Numbered from the stretch's first letter, positions 12,003 through 19,297 are shown. The stretch is DNA of 19,297 bases from an uncultured Collinsella sp. (GCA_902492545.1 CABULX010000032.1:1-19297); one strand, 5' to 3'. Numbers and translations: made by a program. The notes: generated by a model not told the origin, from the letters alone.

Positions 12003-14446
12003 TGATTAAAAAATCGTTCTTTAATCCGTTTTCGTCGCTGCTGCTTGCACTTGCTGGCTTGGCCTTTTTGGTCGACGTTGTACCGCAGGCGCAAGGTCAG
12101 ACAGGCGCGTTTGCACCTGCCGTGCTGTTTTTGATGTGGCTGGTCGGCGGCCTGGTGCGCCTGTTCTACGAAAACGAAGCCAAGCGCAGCTTCGACCGGC
12201 ACATGTTTAAGGCGAACCATGCGGCCGTTTGGAAACGTGTCGACGCTTGCTGGATCCAAGTCGATGCCGACCAGCTTGTGCCCGGCGATGTGATTCGCCT
12301 GTATGCCGGCATGCTCTGCCCGGTCGATGCGGTCCTCGCCAAGGGCGACCACATCCTTGTCTCCGAATCGTCGCTTACGGGCGAGAACGGTCAGACCGTC
12401 AAGCGAGAAGGGGAGGCCGTCCGTGCTGGAACGACCATCGTTGACGGAAAGGCCTCGGCAACCGTTCTCACTCGCGTTGCCGAGGAGCCGCCCACATCGC
12501 CGCGGCGCGCTCGGCTAGGCACGCAGTTTGGCGCTGGTGCCAGGAGCATCTGTGCCGCTCTGGTAAGGTGCATGCTCATCGTGCTGCCGTTTGTCATTAT
12601 GATTCGAGGTTTTGTGCTGGGCGACTGGGCGCAGGCCCTGCTGTTTGCCCTGGGTACGGCCGTTGGCCTGGTCCCCGAGATGCTGCCAGTCGTCACGAGC
12701 GTGTGCCTTTCGGGCAGCGCGCACCGCCTTAAGAACAAACAGGTCATTGTTAAAAACGTTGACGCCATGGAATCACTGGGCTCCATGGACGTGGTGTGCG
12801 TGGACAAGACGGGCACGCTCACCGATGACGCCGCAGTGCTCGAGTACTATACCGATATCCTGGGCAACGAAAGCGAGCAAACGCTCAGCCTGGCGTATTT
12901 GGAGAGTACGAGCCAGGGGGCTGCCGCCAACCAGCTCAACCGGGCCATTGTCGACGCGTGCGCTGCGCCCGAGTTGCGTCTTGCCGCCAAAGACCTCGCA
13001 GGCGCATTTACCCTGCACGCATCTGATCCTTTCGACCACGTCACCAAGGCTTCGGGCGTTAAGCTCGATGCCACGCCTGGGGCGCATGGCTGCCTGGGGC
13101 TGCAGGCTCGCCCTGGCAATCACCTAACCATCGTAAAGGGCGAGGTCGAAAGCGTGTGCGCTCGTTGTGCCTGGGCCAGCTTTAAAGGCGAACTCGTCCC
13201 CATGGACGCCGCGGGCCGCCAGAGCGCCTATGAGGTTGCCGAGGACATGCGTGCCGACGGCATCAAGGTCCTTGCCGTTGCCTACAGCACAGCGTCTTCG
13301 GACTGGGGCGACCTGGTGCTCTGCGGTTTTTTGGGCTTTTTCGATCGGCCCAAGGCAAGCGCTCGCGCCGCCGTGCGCGCGCTATCTGACCTTTCCGTTG
13401 AGGTGCGCGTGCTTACCGGTGACTCGGCTTCGGTTGCCCGGTCAACCTGTTCGCGCCTGGGCATTCCTGCCGATAGCGTTATCACCGGCAGCATGCTCGA
13501 TGCCATGGAGGAGTCCGAGGCGCTTGTTCGCGTGGGGCGTACTCGTGTGTTTGCCGAGCTCACGCCCGCGCAAAAGGCTCATATTGTCAGTCTCATTCGA
13601 CTCTCTGGCCATACGGTCGGCTATATCGGCGACGGCGTGAACGACGTGCCGGCGCTTACGTCGGCAGACGTCGGCATCGTGGTGGATTCTGCAGCCGCCG
13701 AGTCCAAGAAGGTTGCCGACCTCGTACTGCTCGAGCGTGACCTGGGCGTGGTCGCCGAGGGCGTACGCGAGGGCAGGGCCTCGTTCGCCAACGCCTCCAA
13801 GTACATTCGCATCGCGTCGAGTTCCAACTTTGGCAATATCTGCTCGGTTGCCGCCTCGAGTATCTTCCTGCCGTTTTTGCCGGCGACCGCTACTCAACTG
13901 CTTCTGCTCAACCTGCTTTACGACGCGACCTGCCTGGCTCTGTCGTGGGATAACGTTGACGATGCAGAGATTGCCCGCCCCAGGGCCTGGTCGGGTAAGG
14001 GGCTCGGCAGCTTTATGCTTCATTTTGGCTTTGCGAGCTCGGCCTTCGACATCATTACGTTTGCCATTCTGTTCTTGGGCGTATGCCCCGCCGTCTGCGG
14101 CGCGCCCTTTGCCGCGCTCGACGCGGCGGGTCGAGCGGCCTTTATCGCGACCTTCCAAGCCGGCTGGCTGCTGGAATGCGCATGGACCGAATCGCTCGTG
14201 CTCCTGGTGTTGCGAACGCGCAGTGTCCGCGACGGGGATCGTCCTTGCACACCGCTCGTGGTGATGGTTGCCGTCATGCTCGTTGTCACGGCGCTCCTTG
14301 CGCTCAGTCCGGTGGCGCAGCTGTTTGGGCTCGCCACGCTGCCTGTATGGTATCTGGGCATCGTTGCGCTGCTGAGCGTGTTGTATCTTGTTGTTGCTTC
14401 GACGATCAAGCGGGTCTATCTGGCCCGCTCGAGCAGCTTGTTCTAG
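12002..14446 (+). CDS. Shortened MgtA-like (P3B) P-type cation ATPase
   Basis: This 814-residue P-type ATPase uses ATP to move a cation across the membrane. Motifs: actuator SSLTGEN (Glu127 kept); PEML in TM4 (VGLVPEMLPV, 223-230); phosphorylation site CVDKTGTLTDD (Asp268); VLTGDSA; hinge GDGVNDVPAL; and TM5/6-region LLNLLYDATCLALSWDNVDD, which is characteristic of Mg transporters (MgtA has SCLAIPWDN). It lines up with the full-length ATPase at 15205 but begins only at TM1 (FFNPF versus FVNPF), so the usual ~85-residue cytoplasmic N-terminal domain is absent. The actuator region is also shorter, with Asp268 against Asp368. The nucleotide-domain KGA-like motif is changed to VKGEVES. ATG 12002 has AAAGAGG five bases upstream. 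It is coupled to a winged-helix gene nine bases downstream. Substrate may be Mg or another divalent ion. Confidence 0.85.
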   Translation: MIKKSFFNPFSSLLLALAGLAFLVDVVPQAQGQTGAFAPAVLFLMWLVGGLVRLFYENEAKRSFDRHMFKANHAAVWKRVDACWIQVDADQLVPGDVIRLYAGMLCPVDAVLAKGDHILVSESSLTGENGQTVKREGEAVRAGTTIVDGKASATVLTRVAEEPPTSPRRARLGTQFGAGARSICAALVRCMLIVLPFVIMIRGFVLGDWAQALLFALGTAVGLVPEMLPVVTSVCLSGSAHRLKNKQVIVKNVDAMESLGSMDVVCVDKTGTLTDDAAVLEYYTDILGNESEQTLSLAYLESTSQGAAANQLNRAIVDACAAPELRLAAKDLAGAFTLHASDPFDHVTKASGVKLDATPGAHGCLGLQARPGNHLTIVKGEVESVCARCAWASFKGELVPMDAAGRQSAYEVAEDMRADGIKVLAVAYSTASSDWGDLVLCGFLGFFDRPKASARAAVRALSDLSVEVRVLTGDSASVARSTCSRLGIPADSVITGSMLDAMEESEALVRVGRTRVFAELTPAQKAHIVSLIRLSGHTVGYIGDGVNDVPALTSADVGIVVDSAAAESKKVADLVLLERDLGVVAEGVREGRASFANASKYIRIASSSNFGNICSVAASSIFLPFLPATATQLLLLNLLYDATCLALSWDNVDDAEIARPRAWSGKGLGSFMLHFGFASSAFDIITFAILFLGVCPAVCGAPFAALDAAGRAAFIATFQAGWLLECAWTESLVLLVLRTRSVRDGDRPCTPLVVMVAVMLVVTALLALSPVAQLFGLATLPVWYLGIVALLSVLYLVVASTIKRVYLARSSSLF

Positions 14447-14455
14447 GGCGGTTCT

Positions 14456-14938
14456 ATGCGTACCAACAGAACCAACATCGCGATTACGCCGGCCGAGGCC
14501 GCCGAGCTCAGCAGCGCGCTGTTCTCGTCTGGCAGCGCTGCCGCCCTGGAGCTCGCGCCCGTGTTTGCCGATATCGCATCGGGCAAGCTGACTGCTATCG
14601 AGCTGGCGGTTGCCGGCTCGCAGGCAAGTGCCGCCACTGGACCCATCGTTATCGGCGAGCTTTCGATCGACCTGGCCTCGCGCACCGTCAAGGTGTCGGA
14701 CGCGCCGGTCTCGCTCACGCCCAAGGAGTTCGACATCCTTGCCTTTTTGGCGAGCAACCGGGGTACGGTCTTTAGCAAAGAGGAAATCTACCGGGCGGTG
14801 TGGCAAAACGAGTATCTGCTCGATGACAGCAACATCATGGCCTTCGTCCGCAAAATTCGAAAGAAGATTGAGCCCGAACCAGACAACCCCCACTACCTGC
14901 TGACTGTATGGGGCGTGGGCTACAAAATGGCCGAGTAA
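14456..14938 (+). CDS. Receiver-less OmpR/PhoB-type winged-helix DNA-binding protein
   Basis: This 160-residue protein carries a C-terminal trans_reg_C domain (about residues 65-158). It reads IDLASRTVKVSDAPVSLTPK, EFDILAFLASNRGTVFSKEE, IYRAVW, DSNIMAFVRKIRKKIE and LTVWGVGYKM, which includes the recognition helix and the wing. The first about 60 residues are not a receiver domain: no Asp pocket, only a short Ala/Leu-rich helical region (AEAAELSSALFSSGSAAALE). It therefore cannot be a standard phospho-relay regulator, and may respond to a ligand or protein partner, or simply to dose. Start ATG 14456 is nine bases after the ATPase stop, with a weak AGGGCGG ribosome site. A strong terminator follows. 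Placement between two cation ATPases suggests it regulates them (inference). Confidence 0.88.
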   Translation: MRTNRTNIAITPAEAAELSSALFSSGSAAALELAPVFADIASGKLTAIELAVAGSQASAATGPIVIGELSIDLASRTVKVSDAPVSLTPKEFDILAFLASNRGTVFSKEEIYRAVWQNEYLLDDSNIMAFVRKIRKKIEPEPDNPHYLLTVWGVGYKMAE

Positions 14939-15002
14939 CGCTTCGGGTATTCGCTCCCATCGATCCAAATAGTCACTTTGACAATCCTTGCCAAATCGCA
15001 AG

Positions 15003-15050
15003 AAAGCCGCAAGAAACCAGCCATGTGCTCGGTCTTGCGGCTTTTCTATT
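15003..15050 (+). terminator. Intrinsic terminator after the winged-helix gene
   Basis: A perfect 12-bp stem AAAGCCGCAAGA (15003-15014) / TCTTGCGGCTTT (15033-15044) with an 18-base loop is followed by the T-rich TCTATTCT. It separates the first ATPase-regulator pair from the mgtA-type gene, so the latter has its own promoter or is reached only by read-through. Confidence 0.8.
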
Positions 15051-15063
15051 CTGTAGACAGTCG

Positions 15064-15181
15064 CGGACGCGAAAGAGAGGTGAGGACCGTGAGCGGCAGT
15101 GACAGTACCAGTAACGCAGGACGAAGTTGCCGGCGCGGGTCCACTTTGATGGGGGCGCGCGGCTGATTCGCCCTGCGTCCG
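15064..15181 (+). ncRNA. Candidate structured leader RNA upstream of the MgtA-type ATPase
   Basis: Nested pairings can form: CGGACGC (15064-15070) with GCGTCCG (15175-15181) as a closing stem, GGACC (15084-15088) with GGTCC (15138-15142), and CGGCA (15094-15098) with TGCCG (15128-15132). The last two stems are separated by a symmetric 5x5 internal loop. The segment AGGTGAGG (15077-15084) recalls the start of the M-box magnesium riboswitch, but the other conserved M-box blocks are not visible, so I do not call it an M-box. A 25-codon frame (GTG 15089 to TGA 15166) with an AGAGAGGTGAGG ribosome site overlaps it and could be a leader peptide. A role in Mg-dependent control is inferred. Confidence 0.35.
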
Positions 15182-15204
15182 ATCGATAGAACGGAGCGAG
15201 GCAA

Positions 15205-17973
15205 TTGAAGAAGATGACTATGCGCCATACGCCGTCTGCGGTTCAGGCGCAAAACGAACTGATGAGGCATCGCGCGGAGGGTCGCATCCAGTATGCGGCG
15301 ACCATTCCGCTGACGGAGGCCCTATCCTGGGTCGGCTCGAATCTCGGCGGCCTTAATCGCGACGAGGTCGCGCACAGCGAAGCCGACAACGGGCGTAACG
15401 TGGTCACGCGTGGCAAGAAGAAGTCGATTGCCCGCAAGCTTGCGGACGCGTTCGTCAATCCCTTCACGGCGATTCTGTTTTTCCTGGCCATCATTTCGGC
15501 AGCGACCGACATGGTGTTTCCAGCGTTGTCGATGATGGGCAGCACGCCCGAAGACTTTGACCCGCTGACGGTGATCATCATCACCACGATGGTCGTGCTC
15601 TCGGGCACGCTGCGCTATATCCAGGAAGCGCGCAGCGGCAACGCGGCCGAAAAGCTGCTCGATATGATTACGACCACCGTGACAGTCACCCGCGAGGATG
15701 CCCCTAGGACCGAGATTCCCATCGACGACGTGGTGGTTGGTGACATCGTGCACCTGTCCGCCGGTGACATGATTCCCGCCGATGTGAGAATCATTGAGGC
15801 TAAGGACCTCTTTGTGAGCCAGGCAAGCCTGACGGGCGAGAGCGAGCCGGTCGAGAAGGTTCCCGCGACGTGCACCGAGTCCGATTCGGCAACGTCGTTC
15901 GAGAACATCGCCCTCATGGGCAGCAGTGTGATCTCGGGCAGCGCGACGGCGCTCGCCTTTAGCGTGGGCGAGCAGACCTTGTTTGGCTCTATGGCATCGA
16001 GCCTGTCCGAGGATGCCGTAGAGACGAGCTTTTCCAAAGGCGTCAATAGCGTCTCGTGGGTGCTCATCCGCTTTATGATGGTGATGGTTCCGTTTGTCTT
16101 TATGATTAACGGCGTCACCAAGGGCGATTGGCTTAATGCTGGCCTGTTTGCCATCAGCATCGCCGTGGGCCTGACACCCGAGATGCTGCCCATGATCGTT
16201 ACCACGTGCCTTGCCAAGGGCGCCGTGGCTATGAGCAAAAAGCAGACCATCGTTAAGAACCTCAACTCGATTCAAAACTTTGGCGCGATGGACGTGCTGT
16301 GCACGGACAAGACTGGCACGCTGACGCAGGACCAGGTGGTGCTGGAGTATCACTGGAACATCGATGGCCAGGAGGATTCGCGCGTTCTGCGCCATGCCTA
16401 CCTCAACAGCTATTTCCAGACGGGCTACAAGAATCTGATGGATCTGGCGATCATCAAATGCACCGAGGAAGAGGAGCAAAACGACCCGAGTCTCACCGAC
16501 CTTTCCGAGGCCTATGTGAAGGTCGACGAGGTGCCGTTTGACTTTACGCGCCGTCGCCTTACCACCGTGGTGCGCGATCGAAGCGGCAAAACCCAGATGG
16601 TCACCAAGGGTGCAGTCGAGGAGATGCTGTCGGTGTGCTCGCATGCCGAGATTGACGGCGGCGTTCACGTGCTGGACGACGAGGTGCGCGAGCGCATTTT
16701 GGCAACGGTCGCCGACCTTAACGACGACGGCTTCCGCGTGTTGGCAATCGCTCAAAAGTCCAACCCGTCGCCTGTCGGTGCCTTTAGCGCCGATGATGAG
16801 CGCGACATGGTGCTGATCGGCTACCTGGCGTTTTTGGATCCGCCCAAAGAGTCCACGGCCGATGCTATCGAGGCGCTGCGCAACCACGGTGTAGCCACCA
16901 AGATCTTGACCGGCGACAATGAGAAGGTCACGCGCACCATCTGCAAGCAGGTGGGACTCGAGGTCAACAACATGCTGCTCGGCAGCGATATCGCCGCAAT
17001 GGACGACGCCGAGCTCGCTCGTCGCGCCGAGGACGTGCAGGTCTTTGCCAAGCTTACGCCCGATCAAAAAGCGCGCGTCGTGTCCGTGCTGCGTGCAAAC
17101 GGTCATGTGGTGGGCTACATGGGCGACGGCATCAACGACGCCTCGGCCATGAAGTCGTCCGACATCGGCATCTCGGTCGATACTGCGGTCGACGTGGCCA
17201 AGGAGTCGGCCGATATCATCTTGCTCGAGAAGGATTTGATGGTGCTCGAGGAGGGCATCATCGAGGGGCGCAAGACCTACGCCAACATGATCAAGTACAT
17301 CAAGATGACCGCAAGCTCCAACTTCGGCAATATGTTCAGCGTGCTTGCCGCATCCGCCCTGCTGCCGTTTTTGCCGATGATGAGCATCCAGCTGATCCTG
17401 CTCAACCTGATCTATGACTGCAGCTGCCTGGCGATTCCCTGGGACAACGTGGACGAGGAGTTCCTGCGCGTGCCGCGTACCTGGGACGCTTCGAGTGTTG
17501 GCAGGTTCATGATCTGGATCGGGCCCACCAGCTCCATCTTCGACTTTATGACCTATATCTTTATGTACTTCGTTTTCTGCCCCCTGTTCGTGAGCCATGG
17601 CGTGCTGTTCAACGACCTGGCGAGCGTCTACTCGGGCGCCGCGCTGGAGCAGATGCAGCTGGCCTACATCGCGCTGTTCCAGGCTGGATGGTTCGTCGAG
17701 TCTATGTGGAGCCAGACGCTGGTCATCCACATGATCCGTACGCCTAAGTTGCCGTTTATCCAGAGCCGTGCCTCGGCTCCGGTGATGCTGCTCACGATGA
17801 CGGGCATCGCGCTGCTCACGCTGATCCCGTTTAGCCCGCTTGGCCCCACGCTGGGTCTGGGCGCCCTGCCTGTCGAGTACTTCTTGTTCCTGATTCCGTG
17901 CATCTTGCTGTACATGGCGCTGGCGACAAGCCTTAAGAAGGCCTACGTCAAGCGCTACGGCGAGCTGCTGTAG
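15205..17973 (+). CDS. mgtA: Magnesium-translocating P-type ATPase (MgtA type)
   Basis: This 922-residue P3B ATPase imports Mg at the cost of ATP. Order: N-terminal cation-ATPase domain (about 1-85); TM1-2 (about 84-140); actuator with LTGESEPVEK (TGES 210-213); TM3-4 with VGLTPEMLPM (321-330); phosphorylation site CTDKTGTLTQDQ (Asp368); nucleotide domain with MVTKGAVEEML; LDPPKES; ILTGDN; hinge GDGINDASAM (about residue 640); C-terminal TMs with LLNLIYDCSCLAIPWDNVDE, the motif that marks Mg transporters. The length is normal for MgtA. Start TTG 15205 is favoured because GGAG (15193-15196) lies eight bases upstream; ATG 15214 is possible but poorly spaced. A structured leader precedes it and a small membrane protein follows 30 bases later. 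The antisense strand is also open over most of the gene, a GC-rich artefact. Confidence 0.93.
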   Translation: MKKMTMRHTPSAVQAQNELMRHRAEGRIQYAATIPLTEALSWVGSNLGGLNRDEVAHSEADNGRNVVTRGKKKSIARKLADAFVNPFTAILFFLAIISAATDMVFPALSMMGSTPEDFDPLTVIIITTMVVLSGTLRYIQEARSGNAAEKLLDMITTTVTVTREDAPRTEIPIDDVVVGDIVHLSAGDMIPADVRIIEAKDLFVSQASLTGESEPVEKVPATCTESDSATSFENIALMGSSVISGSATALAFSVGEQTLFGSMASSLSEDAVETSFSKGVNSVSWVLIRFMMVMVPFVFMINGVTKGDWLNAGLFAISIAVGLTPEMLPMIVTTCLAKGAVAMSKKQTIVKNLNSIQNFGAMDVLCTDKTGTLTQDQVVLEYHWNIDGQEDSRVLRHAYLNSYFQTGYKNLMDLAIIKCTEEEEQNDPSLTDLSEAYVKVDEVPFDFTRRRLTTVVRDRSGKTQMVTKGAVEEMLSVCSHAEIDGGVHVLDDEVRERILATVADLNDDGFRVLAIAQKSNPSPVGAFSADDERDMVLIGYLAFLDPPKESTADAIEALRNHGVATKILTGDNEKVTRTICKQVGLEVNNMLLGSDIAAMDDAELARRAEDVQVFAKLTPDQKARVVSVLRANGHVVGYMGDGINDASAMKSSDIGISVDTAVDVAKESADIILLEKDLMVLEEGIIEGRKTYANMIKYIKMTASSNFGNMFSVLAASALLPFLPMMSIQLILLNLIYDCSCLAIPWDNVDEEFLRVPRTWDASSVGRFMIWIGPTSSIFDFMTYIFMYFVFCPLFVSHGVLFNDLASVYSGAALEQMQLAYIALFQAGWFVESMWSQTLVIHMIRTPKLPFIQSRASAPVMLLTMTGIALLTLIPFSPLGPTLGLGALPVEYFLFLIPCILLYMALATSLKKAYVKRYGELL

Positions 17974-18003
17974 TGGGGGATTGATGCAGAAAGGAGCGTT
18001 TGC

Positions 18004-18159
18004 ATGAACTGGACGCAGATTTGGATTGATTTGTTTGGGACTACGGAGTGGCTTGGGCTCAACATGGGCTTTTGGGTGGCCAATGGCGTTGTCCTGGTGA
18101 TTGTCATCATTATGAATGTCGTCTTTTGGAGCATGAAACCGCTGCCCAAGGACGAATAA
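18004..18159 (+). CDS. 51-residue single-pass membrane protein downstream of mgtA
   Basis: ATG 18004 has an AAGGAG ribosome site (17991-17996) seven bases upstream, 30 bases after the mgtA stop. The protein opens MNWTQIWIDLFGTTEWLGLN, a Trp-rich amphipathic segment. One membrane helix (about residues 21-43, FWVANGVVLVIVIIMNVVFW) follows, then the short tail SMKPLPKDE. It is co-transcribed with mgtA. From memory, similar small proteins (LFGTT..LG.NMGFW and a FWSMKP-like end) sit next to Mg-ATPases in gut Clostridia, but I cannot verify that here. Small membrane peptides such as MgtS and MgtR bind and tune Mg transporters in enterobacteria, so a subunit or regulator of the ATPase is the best guess; sequence similarity to those is not claimed. 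Confidence 0.8.
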   Translation: MNWTQIWIDLFGTTEWLGLNMGFWVANGVVLVIVIIMNVVFWSMKPLPKDE

Positions 18160-18214
18160 CATGCATGGGATTGCCTGCGCCGCTGTGCCAAAATAAACAC
18201 TCGAATGATGTACA

Positions 18215-18247
18215 AATGTGAAAAAGGGACAGCCCCTTTGTCACATT
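18215..18247. repeat. 33-bp palindromic repeat, copy 2
   Basis: The same length and sequence family as 10361-10393 (28 of 33 identical), beginning AATGTGAAAAAGGGACAG and ending CCCCTTTGTCACATT. It ends only 19 bases before the dihydrouridine synthase start codon at 18267, so it occupies that gene's 5' leader or promoter. Confidence 0.8.
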
Positions 18248-18266
18248 GATTTGAAAGTTGATGTTG

Positions 18267-19220
18267 ATGATTCTATCGCTGGCCCCCATGGAGGGGATTA
18301 CCGGGCATGTGTTCCGCCGCGTGCATGCGGAGTGCTTTGGCGCGCTCGATTGTTATTACACGCCGTTTTTGCCGCCGCCGCGGGTGGGCAATCGCTTTGG
18401 CGGCAAGGCGTTTAAGGAGGTCGATCCTGCCAACAACCAGGGGCTCAACGTGGTGCCTCAGTTGATGTCCAAGAACGCGGACGAGTTTGTGTGGGCGGCA
18501 CAGGTGCTCGCCGACATGGGCTATCGCGAGGTCAATCTCAACTTGGGTTGTCCCTCGGGGACGGTTGTCGCCAAGGGCAAGGGCTCGGGCTTTTTGCGCC
18601 ACTTGGACGAGCTCGAAGTGTTCTTGAGCGATGTGTGCGAACGTTCGCCGTTGCCGGTGTCGGTAAAAACCAGGCTGGGGCTGGAGAGTGACGACGAATA
18701 CGAGCGCGTGCTTGACCTGTACTGTCGCATGCCGCTGGCAGAGCTAATCGTGCATCCGCGCGTGCAAAAGGATCGTTACACGGGCTCGCCGCGCAAAGCG
18801 TTTTACGGCGAGACGCTGGAGCGCGCGCCGTTCCCGGTGGCATACAACGGCGACATCTTTGATCTTGAGGACGTGGACGCGCTGGTGGAGGCCTATCCCG
18901 GTACACGCCATGTGATGCTGGGGCGTGGCTTGCTTGCGAACCCCGCGCTGGCTCGCATGGTCAAGGGCGGCCCTGCTGCAACGGCTGCTGAGCTGCAGCG
19001 CTTCCACGACACGCTGTTTGCGGCATATGCAGAAGAGATTGGCGGCAACGCGGTCTTTCGCATGAAGGAGTGGTGGTTCTACGCCAAATGCGCCTTCGCT
19101 GACCCCGCTACCGTTCACAAGCTCGTACGTAAGACAAAAAAGGTTGACGAATACCGCGCCGCCGTCGAGCGCGTCTTTCGCGAGCAGCCACTCGCACCCA
19201 TAGCCCGCTTCCACGGCTAG
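18267..19220 (+). CDS. dus: tRNA-dihydrouridine synthase
   Basis: This 317-residue FMN enzyme reduces specific uridines of tRNA to dihydrouridine using NADPH. Evidence: N-terminal SLAPMEGITGHVFRRVH (FMN-barrel start); VVPQLMSKNADEFVWAAQVL; active-site motif VNLNLGCPSGTVVAKGKGSG (catalytic Cys95); VSVKTRLGL (the Lys that binds the base/phosphate); LIVHPRVQKDRYTGSP; VAYNGDIFDLEDVDAL; MLGRGLLANPAL (phosphate-binding loop of FMN). The length fits the Dus family. Three in-frame start codons (TTG 18258, ATG 18261, ATG 18267) are possible. I chose ATG 18267 because the GAAAG motif (18253-18257) is then nine bases away; the others are closer. Which bacterial Dus subgroup it belongs to cannot be settled from motifs alone. 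It is a single gene with the palindrome in its leader. Confidence 0.93.
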   Translation: MILSLAPMEGITGHVFRRVHAECFGALDCYYTPFLPPPRVGNRFGGKAFKEVDPANNQGLNVVPQLMSKNADEFVWAAQVLADMGYREVNLNLGCPSGTVVAKGKGSGFLRHLDELEVFLSDVCERSPLPVSVKTRLGLESDDEYERVLDLYCRMPLAELIVHPRVQKDRYTGSPRKAFYGETLERAPFPVAYNGDIFDLEDVDALVEAYPGTRHVMLGRGLLANPALARMVKGGPAATAAELQRFHDTLFAAYAEEIGGNAVFRMKEWWFYAKCAFADPATVHKLVRKTKKVDEYRAAVERVFREQPLAPIARFHG

Positions 19221-19231
19221 TTGGTCGTTGG

Positions 19232-19267
19232 GGACGTTCTTTAACGACTAGTCATTTAAGAACGTCC
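19232..19267. repeat. Inverted repeat after the dus gene
   Basis: GGACGTTCTT (19232-19241) and AAGAACGTCC (19258-19267) are perfect 10-bp arms around a 16-base loop that itself contains the palindrome GACTAGTC (19246-19253). It could form a hairpin just after the dus stop, though no T-run follows. It looks like another dispersed palindromic repeat rather than a classic terminator. Confidence 0.6.
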
Positions 19268-19297
19268 ATTACAGTCGAAATTGTCAGCCCGGGACCG

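Noticed and set aside
11983..12009. Eight-codon leader peptide (MLERGFDD) overlapping the first ATPase start
   Set aside because: No ribosome site precedes it and it would begin at about the predicted transcription start.
13442..15001. 519-codon open frame antisense to the first ATPase and winged-helix genes
   Set aside because: It crosses two sense genes with clear motifs and a terminator, and has Arg/His-rich low-information content.
15051..15204. A confident M-box magnesium riboswitch
   Set aside because: Only the AGGTGAGG block matches; the GCTGCTGCCC, GACGCCAATGGGTC and GTGCTAAAGCTC blocks are not seen. Kept only as a candidate structured leader.
15322..18162. 946-codon open frame antisense to the MgtA-type gene
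   Set aside because: It mirrors the codon pattern of the GC-rich sense gene, is His/Arg/Gln-rich with no fold motifs, and has no ribosome site. The sense strand has complete P-type ATPase motifs.
1..19297. tRNA, rRNA or CRISPR array
   Set aside because: No cloverleaf with a conserved T-loop, no rRNA-like segment and no regularly spaced direct repeats were found by reading. The 13-bp pair in the MITE-like element is too short and has only two copies.

Overview
The window looks like a piece of a high-GC Gram-positive gut anaerobe, most likely a Coriobacteriia member of the Collinsella type. This is inferred from GC-rich codon use, strong AAGGAGG-type ribosome sites with some TTG starts, a PadR/DUF1700 cassette, a CD1871A-type small CXXC protein with a membrane 4Fe-4S protein, and magnesium-type P-type ATPases. 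No database search was possible, so the taxonomic call is inference.

Layout. (1) 1-2900 is a worn accessory region. It holds the tail of an unrecognised gene, then a PadR regulator - DUF1700 membrane protein - short membrane-anchored protein cassette behind a near-consensus promoter. After that come at least three decayed genes: a possible PspC-domain remnant, an unrecognised frameshifted plus-strand remnant, and a minus-strand arginase-family remnant with an in-frame stop and a changed metal-site residue. (2) 2910-4720 (minus strand) encodes an OmpR-family response regulator and its histidine kinase. Divergent from it, 4811-6853 encodes a 48-residue CXXC membrane protein, a NapH-like polyferredoxin and a TlpA-like thioredoxin lipoprotein, ended by a clear intrinsic terminator. 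This reads as a membrane electron-transfer / extracytoplasmic thiol-redox module probably controlled by the two-component system. (3) 7108-10362 is one very long ATPase-permease fusion of the MacB/FtsX type with a giant extracytoplasmic domain. It converges with an unrecognised membrane protein at 10421-11554. (4) 11555-12001 is a repeat-rich spacer with a roughly 174-bp inverted-repeat (MITE-like) element and pieces of a palindromic repeat family. (5) 12002-18159 is a cation-ATPase locus: a shortened MgtA-like P-type ATPase, a receiver-less OmpR-type winged-helix protein, a terminator, a structured leader region, a full-length MgtA-type ATPase and a 51-residue single-pass membrane protein. 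(6) 18267-19220 is a tRNA-dihydrouridine synthase whose 5' leader contains another copy of the 33-bp palindrome.

The best candidates for something undescribed are the cation-ATPase locus (short paralogue, orphan wing-helix regulator, leader RNA, small membrane partner, palindrome over the start of the first gene), the redox module with its two-component system, and the compound palindrome/MITE repeats in the spacers.
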